Counted from the stretch's first letter, positions 17,365-26,061 are shown. The stretch is 54,270 nt of DNA from Methanocorpusculum sp. (GCA_029987115.1 DALTWK010000012.1:1-54270), one strand, 5' to 3'. A program made the numbers and translations. Notes: generated by a model not told the origin, from the letters alone.

Positions 17365-20076
17365 TTATCCCCAGTATTGGTGTGTCTGGACGAATTTTCT
17401 TTCAGCTTTTAAAATTTCACGATAGAAATTGTCATCTTTTGCGAATGTTGCAAGAATACGAGCTGCAGCATCCGGGCCGACACCCCGTCCGGACAGTGCA
17501 ATAACTGCTTTCTTACCACTGGACAACACCATATTTGCATTTTTCATCATGCGTTTTTCCGCATCTTTTTCTTCGGTCGAGAGTTTTTTCTTTTTCAGAG
17601 CAAGATACATCGGTTCTTCATATGGTTTGATAACGGCTATCAGCCGTGCTCCGCAGACAGGGCAGACTAGGTCGTCGGGAACACGCCCTGTCTTTGTTCG
17701 CGACTTCCAGCTCCGGCAGTGCATACAAGCGAGAACTACATCTGTTTCTGCCAAACGATGTTTTACTGATTCAAGAATTGCCTGATCTTCACCTGGTGGT
17801 GTAACCATGTCACGCTCTGAAAAGAGTCCTTGTGCGCCTATAATTGAGAGTCGACTGCACCGTGTTTCCATTTCATGATTCTGAATACGGCGTGCAACTT
17901 CTTTGGCACCTTCCGAATCCATACTGGAAAAGAATAATTCTCTGAACGCTTCTTTTTCGATGACAGTTCCATCGAAAAGTTCGAGGAGGCGGTTCATACT
18001 TATTTTCTCGTAATCAGCATCTGCATCAATTGCCCCAAATTTTTTTGCAACCTGCACTAGGCGCCATTTGTAAAGTGATGTCTTTTTCAGAGCAAGTTGC
18101 AGGATTCCTTCAATATGGTCAGGAGTTAGTGAAAGGAGAATGTCTTCAACATCTGTGGCACGCAGAAAATTCGGCAACCGTAAGTAAATGCGGTAGGCAT
18201 TTGTCTCAATTCCAACAGCTGAACCATATCGTGCAGAAATGAGAATAGAGAGAACACGCCCTATAGCTTCATTCACTTTGTGTCCTGCACAGAGGTTTAC
18301 CACAACACCCTCATCGGCATCCTCCAGCACTATGAGTTTGTCAGTGGCTGTAACAGTTCGGTTTTTACGCATATCACCCAATGTTTTTCGAGCGAAAAGA
18401 ATGGATCGTGAATCTGTGTAGTAGTCTTCAAAGTTTTCCAGGCGTCTTAGTGCTCCTGCTTCCATTGCAACAGTAAATGGAACAGGAATTTGCTCTCCTT
18501 CCCATGATGGAAGTTCTCCTTGAGCATTTTTCGCAGGTTCTACCATGATTTTATTGTCTTCCAGTTCTAATACGCGCCATACCTGACCACGAGCAACAAA
18601 AACAGCTCCGGAACTAATCCAGCTTATGACAAATGATTCATCCAGTGTTCCGACGGGTTTCCGGGATATAACATCGAAAATAACACATTTTTTCTCATCG
18701 GCAATCATGGAGAGATTCTGTGACAAATATTTGCGTGCACGTGCCTTGGTAATGACTTGTCCATTTTCTGTCCGAATGAGGTAGTGTTTTTCCATTTGTT
18801 TAATGACTTCACGAATAAGATCCTTTGAATTTTCGAAACAGTAAGAACGCGTGATAATCTTTTCAATAGTTTCAATGGAAATCTCTCCGCGTTCTACGGC
18901 AAGTGCAGCTATCTGATTTGCAATGACATCAGCGGCATTGAAATGGATTCGAGCATTTTCTGGTTTATTGTCCTTTGCAAGACGTACAATAACCATGGAC
19001 TCCAGAATATCATCAAACCCTGTTGCGAGTATTATCCCTTTCGAGGTTGAGTGAATTTGATGGCCCGCACGTCCAGTCCTTTGCATCAGGCGGGCTACTT
19101 CGCGTGGGGAGTTGAACTGTACCACGTGATCAATCTGCCCGATATCAATTCCAAGTTCCATGGAACTCGTACAAATCATACCTTTTGTTTTTCCTTCACG
19201 GAATCGGTCTTCAGCATCAATTCTTACTTCTCGAGAGAGAGAACCATGGTGTACATCAACATCCTCGCGGGAATTAAGTGCATTGCCAATCGCTTCTGCA
19301 ACACTTCTGGTGTTGGTGAAGACAAGAGTTGATGTGTGTGCATCTATACACTTTTCAATGAGTTTGACTTGTTCCTTGAAAGACTCGCTTGCAAATATTA
19401 CAGAAAGATCAAGTGATTTTGCAACTGGAACCTGGACTATCGAGCATGGTCGTTTTCCACAGAGGAATTTTCCTATTTCGTCCGGATTTCCAACAGTAGC
19501 GGAAATTCCTATGCGTTGGAATTCTCCGGATAGTTCTGCGAGACGCTCCAGTGCGACGGACAACTGTGCTCCGCGTTTGCTTCCGGCAAGTTCATGAATT
19601 TCATCGACGACTACATAACGTACTCCGGAAAGGTGTTTTCTCAGCACTTTTCCCATGAACATTGCTTGAAGACTTTCTGGGGTGGTAATCAGCAAATCAG
19701 GGGGATGTGTTGACTGTTTTCTCCGGTCATTCTGGGTGGTATCACCGTGGCGTACATCAATACGAATGCCAAGTTCTGATCCCCACCAGGTTAAACGTTT
19801 CATCATGTCGCGGTTAAGAGAGCGCAACGGTGTGATGTAGAGTGTGGTAAAACCCGGAGGGTGGGATTTGGTCAGCATATTGTGAAAAATTGGCAGCAGT
19901 GCGCTTTCTGTTTTTCCAGTACCGGTAGGAGCAATTAGAATGGCATTTTCTCCGAAAATAAGCTTGGGAATAGCTCTCAATTGAATTTCTGAGAATTCAT
20001 CAAATCCCCGAATATCGAGAACTTTCTGCAGTTTGGGGTGAAGAATACATTTGAGTTCGTCGATTGCGTTGTTCAT
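17365..20076 (-). CDS. lhr: Lhr-family ATP-dependent helicase
   Basis: A 903-residue superfamily 2 helicase. Walker A APTGTGKT is at residues 49-56, the DEIH box at 158-161 followed by the Lhr-typical ELAGSKRGAQLS, SATVGNP motif III, and STSMELGIDIG / QRTGRAGHQ motifs V-VI. Beyond the two RecA domains come the Lhr winged-helix and core domains, then a CxxC...CxxC zinc knuckle around residue 800. Archaeal Lhr-core proteins unwind DNA forks and RNA:DNA hybrids; a repair role is likely. Its start overlaps the phosphoesterase stop by one base, and with the OB protein upstream it forms a three-gene repair-like operon. Confidence 0.92.
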   Translation of the reverse strand: MNNAIDELKCILHPKLQKVLDIRGFDEFSEIQLRAIPKLIFGENAILIAPTGTGKTESALLPIFHNMLTKSHPPGFTTLYITPLRSLNRDMMKRLTWWGSELGIRIDVRHGDTTQNDRRKQSTHPPDLLITTPESLQAMFMGKVLRKHLSGVRYVVVDEIHELAGSKRGAQLSVALERLAELSGEFQRIGISATVGNPDEIGKFLCGKRPCSIVQVPVAKSLDLSVIFASESFKEQVKLIEKCIDAHTSTLVFTNTRSVAEAIGNALNSREDVDVHHGSLSREVRIDAEDRFREGKTKGMICTSSMELGIDIGQIDHVVQFNSPREVARLMQRTGRAGHQIHSTSKGIILATGFDDILESMVIVRLAKDNKPENARIHFNAADVIANQIAALAVERGEISIETIEKIITRSYCFENSKDLIREVIKQMEKHYLIRTENGQVITKARARKYLSQNLSMIADEKKCVIFDVISRKPVGTLDESFVISWISSGAVFVARGQVWRVLELEDNKIMVEPAKNAQGELPSWEGEQIPVPFTVAMEAGALRRLENFEDYYTDSRSILFARKTLGDMRKNRTVTATDKLIVLEDADEGVVVNLCAGHKVNEAIGRVLSILISARYGSAVGIETNAYRIYLRLPNFLRATDVEDILLSLTPDHIEGILQLALKKTSLYKWRLVQVAKKFGAIDADADYEKISMNRLLELFDGTVIEKEAFRELFFSSMDSEGAKEVARRIQNHEMETRCSRLSIIGAQGLFSERDMVTPPGEDQAILESVKHRLAETDVVLACMHCRSWKSRTKTGRVPDDLVCPVCGARLIAVIKPYEEPMYLALKKKKLSTEEKDAEKRMMKNANMVLSSGKKAVIALSGRGVGPDAAARILATFAKDDNFYREILKAERKFVQTHQYWG

Positions 20077-20834
20077 TATTTCACCTCCAGCGGGTCAGGT
20101 CGCAGTTCAGAGAACGGTGCAACATATGTTCCATCTTTTAAGAAAATTTCTGCAGTTTCCGTCTTGATGGCTTTTGCTATCGGAGATATTTTGTTTCCAG
20201 GAATTAGGCGCACATCCATACCTCCGGCAAACTCGTAAAAAGCCGGAACCAGCAGGACCCTCGTAGGGTCTTTAACTTCATCTTTTGTCCACGAGGAAAT
20301 GTCAATTTCACTCAATAGATAGCCAGGTGTCCCGCGAAGTGAACAACCAACATCATCATAGATATTAACAACCGGGTGGTGGTGTCCACAGATAATTAAG
20401 TGACCGAAAAGTGATTCATCCGGAATCATATGGCCGTGGAAATAACCTGTTCCATCAATTATCGCACCGGATGCAGGTAGAAGTTCCCCTTTCTGTAAAT
20501 AGTGTTCAAGACCAGTGTCGTGATTTCCCGGGGCGAGACGAAAACGTGTTTCTCTGCGGATTGCATGAAGGATTTTTGGCATCTCGATTTTCTCTTGATG
20601 TGTCACATAGGGAATCATATGTTTCAAGTCACCGAGAACAACTAAATAATCTGGATCACTCGTGTCTATGATGGAAAGCAGCCTGTCTAGTCGTACTTTG
20701 CTCTGACTTTCAAAGTGCAGACCATGGCGGTGAAGATCTGCTTCCACTCCGAAATGTGGATCTGCAATGACAAGAACGCGCTCCTTTCGTTCAATGAGAA
20801 CGGCAGGTCCATTCGGATAAAATTCAGGTTCCAT
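20076..20834 (-). CDS. calcineurin-like phosphoesterase (RPE-like)
   Basis: A 252-residue metallophosphoesterase. Metal-binding motifs appear in order: DPHFG (25-29), GDLKH (68-72), GNHD (103-106) and GHHHP (150-154). In haloarchaea a phosphoesterase of this type (rpe) sits in operons with RPA and RPA-associated protein genes, and many archaea pair it with Lhr. A nuclease or phosphatase working at nucleic acid ends is likely; the substrate is unknown. One-base overlap with lhr downstream and 3 bases after the OB protein. Confidence 0.87.
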   Translation of the reverse strand: MEPEFYPNGPAVLIERKERVLVIADPHFGVEADLHRHGLHFESQSKVRLDRLLSIIDTSDPDYLVVLGDLKHMIPYVTHQEKIEMPKILHAIRRETRFRLAPGNHDTGLEHYLQKGELLPASGAIIDGTGYFHGHMIPDESLFGHLIICGHHHPVVNIYDDVGCSLRGTPGYLLSEIDISSWTKDEVKDPTRVLLVPAFYEFAGGMDVRLIPGNKISPIAKAIKTETAEIFLKDGTYVAPFSELRPDPLEVK

Positions 20835-20837
20835 AAT

Positions 20838-21527
20838 TCAAAGGACTTTCAGAATGTTTGGTTTTGGAGCGTAAAGATCTCCGTTTTCTACCAGGCGGAT
20901 AATTGTTTCAAGAGCTTGTTGTTTCGTCATTCCACGTGTTTTCAAAGCATCTATCACTATCTCTTTTTTTGCACTTTTCCCTTCATAAAGCGACTGAACC
21001 AGATTTAAAACATCTTCGTCCGAGATAACAACCGTGTCTCTTGGTTTAGCGGTATCTACTGCTGAACGTATCTTTTCTTTGAATTCATTCGCATCACTTC
21101 TTCCGGATATTCTTAGAAGAGTTTCTTCCGCCGTTTTTAGAATCCATGCATTTCGCGTATCTTTCGAAATCGTTTTCAATATGCTTGCAGTAATCTCTGG
21201 TGTTATTTTCGCTTGTGCTGACAAACGCAGTGTTCCAAATACATACACAAATGAGGGAACATCCAGTTCTCCTGCCACTTCCTGTAGATGTGTTTTATCA
21301 TGATTAAGTAATACAGTACATACTCCTGTAGGGTCACTGAGGCGAAGCGATGTAATTATCTCACCCGAGGTGCCCATGTCAGTTAATGTTCCGATGTAGC
21401 AAACTTCTTTGGAAAACGTTCCGTACTTCGTCTGAAAACACGTTGAATCAGTTTCTACTGATTTTGCCATCCCTAGTTCGTAGGCAAAAAGTCGAGTCGA
21501 TGGTACGTACGGAGATGGACGATTCAT
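20838..21527 (-). CDS. RPA-associated OB-fold protein
   Basis: A 229-residue protein with an N-terminal OB fold (residues about 35-115, with YIGTLTDMGTSGEIITSLRLSDPTG) and a C-terminal winged-helix-like segment (DEDVLNLVQSLYEGKSAKKEIVIDALKTRGM and following, to GDLYAPKP). The layout resembles RPA-associated proteins (RPAP) and the small RPA2-like subunit. It is the first gene of the unit with the phosphoesterase and Lhr, an arrangement recalling the haloarchaeal rpa-rpap-rpe operons, except that the RPA gene itself is 15 kb away at 4482-5750. Confidence 0.75.
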   Translation of the reverse strand: MNRPSPYVPSTRLFAYELGMAKSVETDSTCFQTKYGTFSKEVCYIGTLTDMGTSGEIITSLRLSDPTGVCTVLLNHDKTHLQEVAGELDVPSFVYVFGTLRLSAQAKITPEITASILKTISKDTRNAWILKTAEETLLRISGRSDANEFKEKIRSAVDTAKPRDTVVISDEDVLNLVQSLYEGKSAKKEIVIDALKTRGMTKQQALETIIRLVENGDLYAPKPNILKVL

Positions 21528-21587
21528 TGATTATAATTGTGCTGGGAAAATGTATCAATTTGATGATATAAGAAAATGGAAAAACAG

Positions 21588-21659
21588 TGCATCGACCGGG
21601 ACTCGAACCCGAGTTTAGGCGTTGGCAACGCCTAGTGATAACCACTACACTATCGATGC
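21588..21659 (-). tRNA. tRNA-Gly(GCC)
   Basis: A 72-base cloverleaf: acceptor GCATCGA/TCGATGC with discriminator A, anticodon stem AGGCG/CGCCT around loop TTGCCAA (anticodon GCC), T-arm GGG-TTCGAGT-CCC. CCA is not encoded. Confidence 0.95.
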
Positions 21660-21712
21660 AAATACACTTATTAGAATGATGTGAAGAGATTAAAAGCATT
21701 CGGTTTGATAAG

Positions 21713-21796
21713 CGCCGAGAGGGAGATTTGAACTCCCGAGGGCTCACGCCCAGAGGCTTTCGAGGCCACCGCCCTTCCGGACTAGACTATCTCGGC
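21713..21796 (-). tRNA. tRNA-Ser(CGA)
   Basis: An 84-base tRNA with a long variable arm (GGGC-GTGA-GCCC), acceptor GCCGAGA/TCTCGGC, discriminator G and T-arm GGGAG-TTCAAAT-CTCCC. The anticodon loop CTCGAAA gives CGA. The anticodon stem GTGGC/GCCTC has one U-U mismatch at the second pair. The long arm and G73 are serine identity features. Confidence 0.93.
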
Positions 21797-21855
21797 ATTG
21801 CCTGTTACCTTACTTTGTAAGGCGTAGAAAAATAAAAAGTATTGGGGTTATAGGA

Positions 21856-23454
21856 TTAGTGGCCGCGAGCCATCTGTTCTGCGTTCTTGGAAACCATCAT
21901 ATCATCAACACGAATGAGGATGATTGCAGTTTCGGAGGAACTCTGGATTGCCTGGCGCTTGACTCTCTTCGGTTCAACAACACCGGCTTTCTGCATATCG
22001 ACAACTTTTCCAGTGAAGACATCGAGACCTGCATATTTCTTACCGGTTGCGTGTGCCTGGCGAAGGTCGATTACCTTGTCAACAGTATCAAATCCAGAAT
22101 TCTCTGCAAGTGTCTTCGGGATGATTTCAAATGCTTTTGCGTATGCTTCAATTGCCAGCTGAACACGACCGCCGACTTTGGATGCATATTCGCGGATTCT
22201 AAGAGAGAGTTCTGTTTCAACAGATGCACCGCCAATGGTGTAGTACCCATCCTCTACAACATCCTGAACAACGCGCTTTGCATCTTCAACTGCACGTTCG
22301 AGTTCGTCAACAAGGTGTTGTGCGGAACCTTTCAGAAGAATGGTGACTGCTTTTGCATTCTTGCATCCGTTGATGAAAGTCATTTCAAGTGCTTCATCCA
22401 TCTCAAGGGATCCTGCAGTTCCGATGACATTCTCATCAAGGTCTTCCGGTTTGTTGACCATCTGTCCACCGGTCGCTTTTGCTGCGTACTTGACATCTTT
22501 TTCCGGAACGTATTCCAGTGCATAAATGCCGTGTGCGCCAAGATAGTACTGTACTGGGTCTGCAATGCCTTTGGTACAGAGGACAAGATTGACTTTTTCT
22601 GCAGCGAACTTATCTGCCATCTCTTTCAGGCGCGCTCTTTCAGATTCAGTGAAGGCATTCAGCATTTCAGCAGAGGTAATCTTGATTTTTGCCTTGGTCT
22701 GAGTCTTGGTAATCTCAAGTGGTCCGTCAAGGAATGCTGCACGAACACCTTTGATGCTCTTCGGCATAAGGGAGTCGGGGCGAATCTTGTCGATGACAAC
22801 TCCTTTGACCAGTTCTGCACTCATGGTATCTGCACGCTTGGTCTTAACAAGGATATCTTCTTCGTTGACAACAGTCTTGTCGCCTTCCTTTTCTGCAACA
22901 GTAAGAACTGCGTCGACGATGACTTTTGCTGCGTCGCCCATAATGTTCTCAATGGACTTTCCGGTCATTGCGGTCTTTGCCATCTTGATGAGCATCGGTT
23001 TGTTTTCCGGTTTTACCTCAATTGCAAGGGTGTCAAGGATCTCAAGTGCCTTCTCCATACCAAGATTGTAACCTTTTGCAATGATAGATGGGTGAACACC
23101 GGTTTCGATGAGTTTCTCTGCCTGTTCCATCAGGGAGCCGATTAATACGACTGCTGTGGTGGTTCCGTCTCCGCACTCATCATCCTGAGTCTCAGCGACT
23201 TCTACAACGAGTTTTGCTCCCGGGTGTTCGACAGCGAGTTCATGAAGAATAGTTGCTCCGTCATTGGTAATGACGATGTCATCGCTTCCTTTGGCGACCA
23301 GCATTTTGTCCATACCGCGCGGACCGAGAGTGGTTCTGACGGTGTTGCCAAGGACTTTTGCGGCCATAATGTTGGAGCGGAGTGCCTCGTGTCCTGGCAC
23401 ATGCTCGACGTTATCTTTGAGAATAACGATTGGCTGATTCGCGTTGTTTGCCAT
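21856..23454 (-). CDS. ths: thermosome subunit (group II chaperonin)
   Basis: A 532-residue archaeal chaperonin that encloses and folds proteins with ATP. NDG at 64-66 and GDGTTT at 95-100 form the ATPase site, LGPRGMDKML (43-52) the nucleotide loop, and the helical-protrusion region is present. The tail ends at MARGH and lacks the usual Gly/Met repeats. A strong TATA box and AGGAGAA ribosome site precede it. The same window holds a complete bacterial-type DnaK system, so both folding machines coexist here. Confidence 0.97.
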   Translation of the reverse strand: MANNANQPIVILKDNVEHVPGHEALRSNIMAAKVLGNTVRTTLGPRGMDKMLVAKGSDDIVITNDGATILHELAVEHPGAKLVVEVAETQDDECGDGTTTAVVLIGSLMEQAEKLIETGVHPSIIAKGYNLGMEKALEILDTLAIEVKPENKPMLIKMAKTAMTGKSIENIMGDAAKVIVDAVLTVAEKEGDKTVVNEEDILVKTKRADTMSAELVKGVVIDKIRPDSLMPKSIKGVRAAFLDGPLEITKTQTKAKIKITSAEMLNAFTESERARLKEMADKFAAEKVNLVLCTKGIADPVQYYLGAHGIYALEYVPEKDVKYAAKATGGQMVNKPEDLDENVIGTAGSLEMDEALEMTFINGCKNAKAVTILLKGSAQHLVDELERAVEDAKRVVQDVVEDGYYTIGGASVETELSLRIREYASKVGGRVQLAIEAYAKAFEIIPKTLAENSGFDTVDKVIDLRQAHATGKKYAGLDVFTGKVVDMQKAGVVEPKRVKRQAIQSSSETAIILIRVDDMMVSKNAEQMARGH

Positions 23455-23500
23455 AGATTATTGTTCTCCTATAGTGTGTTAAAAAGATGGATTGGACTTC

Positions 23501-23510
23501 TATATAAATA
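23501..23510 (-). promoter_or_regulatory. TATA box before the thermosome gene
   Basis: The minus strand reads TATTTATATA; transcription would begin near 23480, leaving about 25 bases with AGGAGAA (23464-23470) before ATG 23454. Clean match to an archaeal promoter. Confidence 0.65.
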
Positions 23511-23534
23511 TGTCGTATTTGTGTTTCCTTTCCA

Positions 23535-24134
23535 TTAGTCAATGCGCTTTACACTGAAGAGTGGGTAAACTGGAACTCCCTCAATCTCTTTAACCCCGCG
23601 TTTATCAAAGAGTACGCAGATTCCGAGCGGGGTGCCTTTGTGGCTTCTGACGTATTTGATAGTTTCTGCAAGGGTGTTTCCTGTAGTGATACAGTCATCA
23701 ATAATAACGCACTTCTTATTGGCGACTTTGCTGAAGTTTCCTGAGACAGATCCTCCGTTTCCTTCTGGGTTGTGTTTGGATGGGTGGAAGATGGCGAGAT
23801 TCATTCCGTGTTCTGCTGCAATCAAAGTTGCCAGGGGAACTCCGGAGACAGAGAGGCCGACAACACAGTCGACGTCTTCGGCTTCTTCAACCTGTGATTC
23901 AAAGTTTGCCATCATCATTTCTGCAGCACCTTCAAGAAGTGTTGCATTGGAACTGACTGTGGTCCAATCAATGTGAACATCTTTCGGTGCAGTTTCTGAA
24001 GTATTTCTATCCTGGGTCAGAAGCCAGGTTACCGTGTCGGTAGATAAACTGAGTTCATCAGCAATCTGACCATCAGGATGTCCTTCTGCATGGAGGTCGC
24101 GTGCTCGTTTCATGAGCTCTTCAATTGAAGACAT
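23535..24134 (-). CDS. gfcR: PyrE-like transcription regulator (GfcR family)
   Basis: A 199-residue protein (from ATG 24134; the GTG at 24170 would add 12 unconserved residues). An N-terminal helix-turn-helix (EELMKRARDLHAEGHPDGQI...LSLSTDTVTWLL) is joined to a phosphoribosyltransferase fold with the PRPP loop CVIIDDCITTGNT. In haloarchaea this fusion, GfcR, controls sugar metabolism genes; earlier annotations call it orotate phosphoribosyltransferase-like. Whether it binds PRPP as a signal or works as an enzyme here is unknown. It lies behind the thermosome on the same strand, though the thermosome has its own promoter. Confidence 0.85.
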   Translation of the reverse strand: MSSIEELMKRARDLHAEGHPDGQIADELSLSTDTVTWLLTQDRNTSETAPKDVHIDWTTVSSNATLLEGAAEMMMANFESQVEEAEDVDCVVGLSVSGVPLATLIAAEHGMNLAIFHPSKHNPEGNGGSVSGNFSKVANKKCVIIDDCITTGNTLAETIKYVRSHKGTPLGICVLFDKRGVKEIEGVPVYPLFSVKRID

Positions 24135-24249
24135 ATATGTATTAATTTGGTGTATGTGGGGATAAAGCACTATGTTCGTTATATTTCTCAGGTTTGAGTT
24201 TTTTCTCGAAATGATGTATCCGTAGCTAAAAAAGTGTTGTTTGATCTTT

Positions 24250-24702
24250 TCAGAGAAAAGGAATTGATTCCAAATTTCCCGAAAGGATTATTTCCGCGGA
24301 TATCTTTACCGCTTCTTTCACGTTTGATGAGAGTTCTTCTCCCGTTTCCAAAGAGGCGGGTTGTATTCCGAGGACGATAATTTGGGAAACATCTTCTTTT
24401 AGGAAAGTAACAAGAGTTGACAACGGCATCATATGGGTTCCAATCGCGGTGTCCTCAATTTTCTCGATTGGTATTCTTCTGATGCTTCCAGGCATTAGAC
24501 CCATAAGTGAGGCATCAACGATAATCAGCATTTCCGGATTGATTTTTCGTACAATTCCTGTGAAGTTTTCTGGTGCAGTCCCGCAGTTAAATGCTTGAAT
24601 TTTTGGATTTTTTCCCACAAGAGTTTCTGCAAGATAGGGTCCCGCTCCATCATCGGAATGAAGTGAGTTGCCGACCCCTAAAACTACTGCTGATGCTAAC
24701 AT
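24250..24702 (-). CDS. hycI: hydrogenase maturation protease, HycI family
   Basis: A 150-residue M52 endopeptidase. VLGVGNSLHSDDGAGPYLAETL at the N-terminus is the family signature; the nickel-sensing residues match D17, D63 and H90. These enzymes cut the C-terminal extension from [NiFe] hydrogenase large subunits once nickel is in place. The gene is divergent from the Mbh operon, whose MbhL still carries a 31-residue tail after its DPCLSCTDR motif, so MbhL is the natural client (inference). It could also serve F420-reducing hydrogenase elsewhere. Confidence 0.9.
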   Translation of the reverse strand: MLASAVVLGVGNSLHSDDGAGPYLAETLVGKNPKIQAFNCGTAPENFTGIVRKINPEMLIIVDASLMGLMPGSIRRIPIEKIEDTAIGTHMMPLSTLVTFLKEDVSQIIVLGIQPASLETGEELSSNVKEAVKISAEIILSGNLESIPFL

Positions 24703-24792
24703 GACGTACTCAGTAATGAGGATTTTTCAGAACATAAATGAATCGGATTCTGCGATGATGTAGAAATAAAGTGAAATTCGGCGTTATTTCTC

Positions 24793-24837
24793 CTCTCTAT
24801 TCAGAGAGATATTCGAATTATTCGAATCCTTTATATG
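24793..24837 (+). promoter_or_regulatory. Mbh operon promoter with operator-like repeats
   Basis: From left: CTCTCT-attc-AGAGAG (24793-24808), then two copies of the palindrome ATTCGAAT (24811-24818 and 24820-24827) separated by one base, immediately followed by TATA box TTTATATG (24830-24837). Transcription start is expected near 24858. The paired palindromes abutting the promoter look like a repressor or activator site. Confidence 0.55.
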
Positions 24838-24865
24838 GGGACCATTAAATAAGTTATATCATACA

Positions 24866-24924
24866 ATGGAAAGACAACAATGATGCATCTTATTGAATAT
24901 TGGGTAATGGGTGACGATATATGA
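24866..24924 (+). other. two chained micro-ORFs in the Mbh leader
   Basis: ATG 24866 opens a 5-codon reading frame (MERQQ) whose TGA overlaps ATG 24880. That second frame runs 14 codons (MMHLIEYWVMGDDI) and its TGA overlaps ATG 24921 of the first Mbh gene. Both overlaps are ATGA, the same junction used within the operon. May be chance; the GGTGA at 24910 can also serve the downstream gene directly. Confidence 0.35.
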
Positions 24925-25460
24925 CTCGTTTCACTTCCGCAGCACTAGCTGCATTGCTTGCTTTTATCGTCTATCTCATTCTTTCGGCGGGAACCGCGAC
25001 GGAAATGAGTGGAATTCTTCTCTGGTCACTACCTGAGTTAATAATTGGTTTATTACTGGCGCTTCTGACTGGTTTCCTTTGTAGGAAATTCGTACCATCT
25101 TCTGCAGGTCGTATGTTAAATCCAAAACGCTGGCTTCTGCTGATTGTGTATTTCTTCCCGTTTGTTTTTGAACTCATCATTGCAAACGTGAAAGTTGCTT
25201 GGAGTATTATCACGGGAAAGAATATTCGTCCTGCTCTTTTGAAAGTGGAAAAACCGGTTGACACAGATTTCGGTTTACTCCTATTAAGTGCCTCTATAAT
25301 ATATCAACCCGGAACTGTTGTGATTGATGCTGATGAAAAGGACAAATCCGTATATGTTCATTTCCTCGATGGTGGTAAAAAACCGGAGAAAAAGGCAAAT
25401 CCGAAAAAACTTTTCAATTTCATCAATCTCGCAGAATGGGTAAGGAGGATAACTCAATGA
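24921..25460 (+). CDS. mbhA: Mbh subunit A, MrpE-like antiporter subunit
   Basis: A 179-residue membrane protein of the MnhE/MrpE family, with three N-terminal membrane segments (SAALAALLAFIVYLILSAG, SLPELIIGLLLALLTGFLC, LLLIVYFFPFVFELIIANV) and a soluble tail with the TVVIDADEKDKSVYVHF strand typical of MrpE. It belongs to the sodium/proton antiporter module of the membrane-bound hydrogenase. First of 14 genes in the order known from Pyrococcus furiosus mbhA-N. Confidence 0.9.
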   Translation: MTRFTSAALAALLAFIVYLILSAGTATEMSGILLWSLPELIIGLLLALLTGFLCRKFVPSSAGRMLNPKRWLLLIVYFFPFVFELIIANVKVAWSIITGKNIRPALLKVEKPVDTDFGLLLLSASIIYQPGTVVIDADEKDKSVYVHFLDGGKKPEKKANPKKLFNFINLAEWVRRITQ

Positions 25461-25717
25461 TTGAATATTTCATGATCTCGGCAGTTCTTTCCGCGGTCCT
25501 TATTCTCATCACTCTATCTCGAGTAATCTTCGGTAAAACCTATGCTGATAAGATGGTGGCGCTTGATGTTATCAACATTCTTGTTGTTATTTCAATTATC
25601 ATCCTGTCCATAGTCTTCAGTCAGCCAATCTTTGTTGATATTGCAATAGTCTATGCATTGCTGTCCTTTGTTGCGACACTTTATATTGCCAAACATGTTG
25701 CAGGAGGAACGAAATGA
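25457..25717 (+). CDS. mbhB: Mbh subunit B, MrpF-like
   Basis: An 86-residue three-helix membrane protein of the MrpF/PhaF family. I take ATG 25457, which overlaps the previous stop (ATGA) and has AAGGAGG at 25442-25448, instead of an upstream start at 25436 that would add seven residues. Conserved RVIFGKTYADKMVALDVIN matches the family core. Antiporter module of Mbh. Confidence 0.9.
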   Translation: MIEYFMISAVLSAVLILITLSRVIFGKTYADKMVALDVINILVVISIIILSIVFSQPIFVDIAIVYALLSFVATLYIAKHVAGGTK

Positions 25718-26061
25718 TTGATATTGCAGTTATTATTCTGCTTGCACTTTCAGCCGTCTTCTGTATTCTTGGCGTTATCGGTCTCTTCCGATTCAAAGAT
25801 GCTTATACCCGGGTGCATGCTGCAGGTCTTGTCAGCGGTCTTGGTTTCATCTTCGTTGTGGCTGCTGCTATTGTCTATGCGGCAAGTGAAATATCCGTTG
25901 GAAATACCGCATATGTGAGTTTTATATTCCATGTTGCCTTTGCATTCATTGTTGTCTTAATTACTGCAATTGTTTCGACGCATGTTATTATGAGAAGTGC
26001 TTACCATTCCGGAAATGTTCCTAAGGTAAAAGTTGATGCATTAAAGGGGGATAAAAAATGA
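25714..26061 (+). CDS. mbhC: Mbh subunit C, MrpG-like
   Basis: A 115-residue, three-helix MrpG/PhaG family protein; GVIGLFRFKDAYTRVHAAG is the family hallmark block. Antiporter module. Four-base overlaps at both ends. Confidence 0.92.
   Translation: MIDIAVIILLALSAVFCILGVIGLFRFKDAYTRVHAAGLVSGLGFIFVVAAAIVYAASEISVGNTAYVSFIFHVAFAFIVVLITAIVSTHVIMRSAYHSGNVPKVKVDALKGDKK

Noticed and set aside
21859..23145. 428-residue plus-strand reading frame opposite the thermosome gene
   Set aside because: Exact antisense of a strongly conserved gene; composition is Cys/Phe-rich, as expected from antisense of biased codons.
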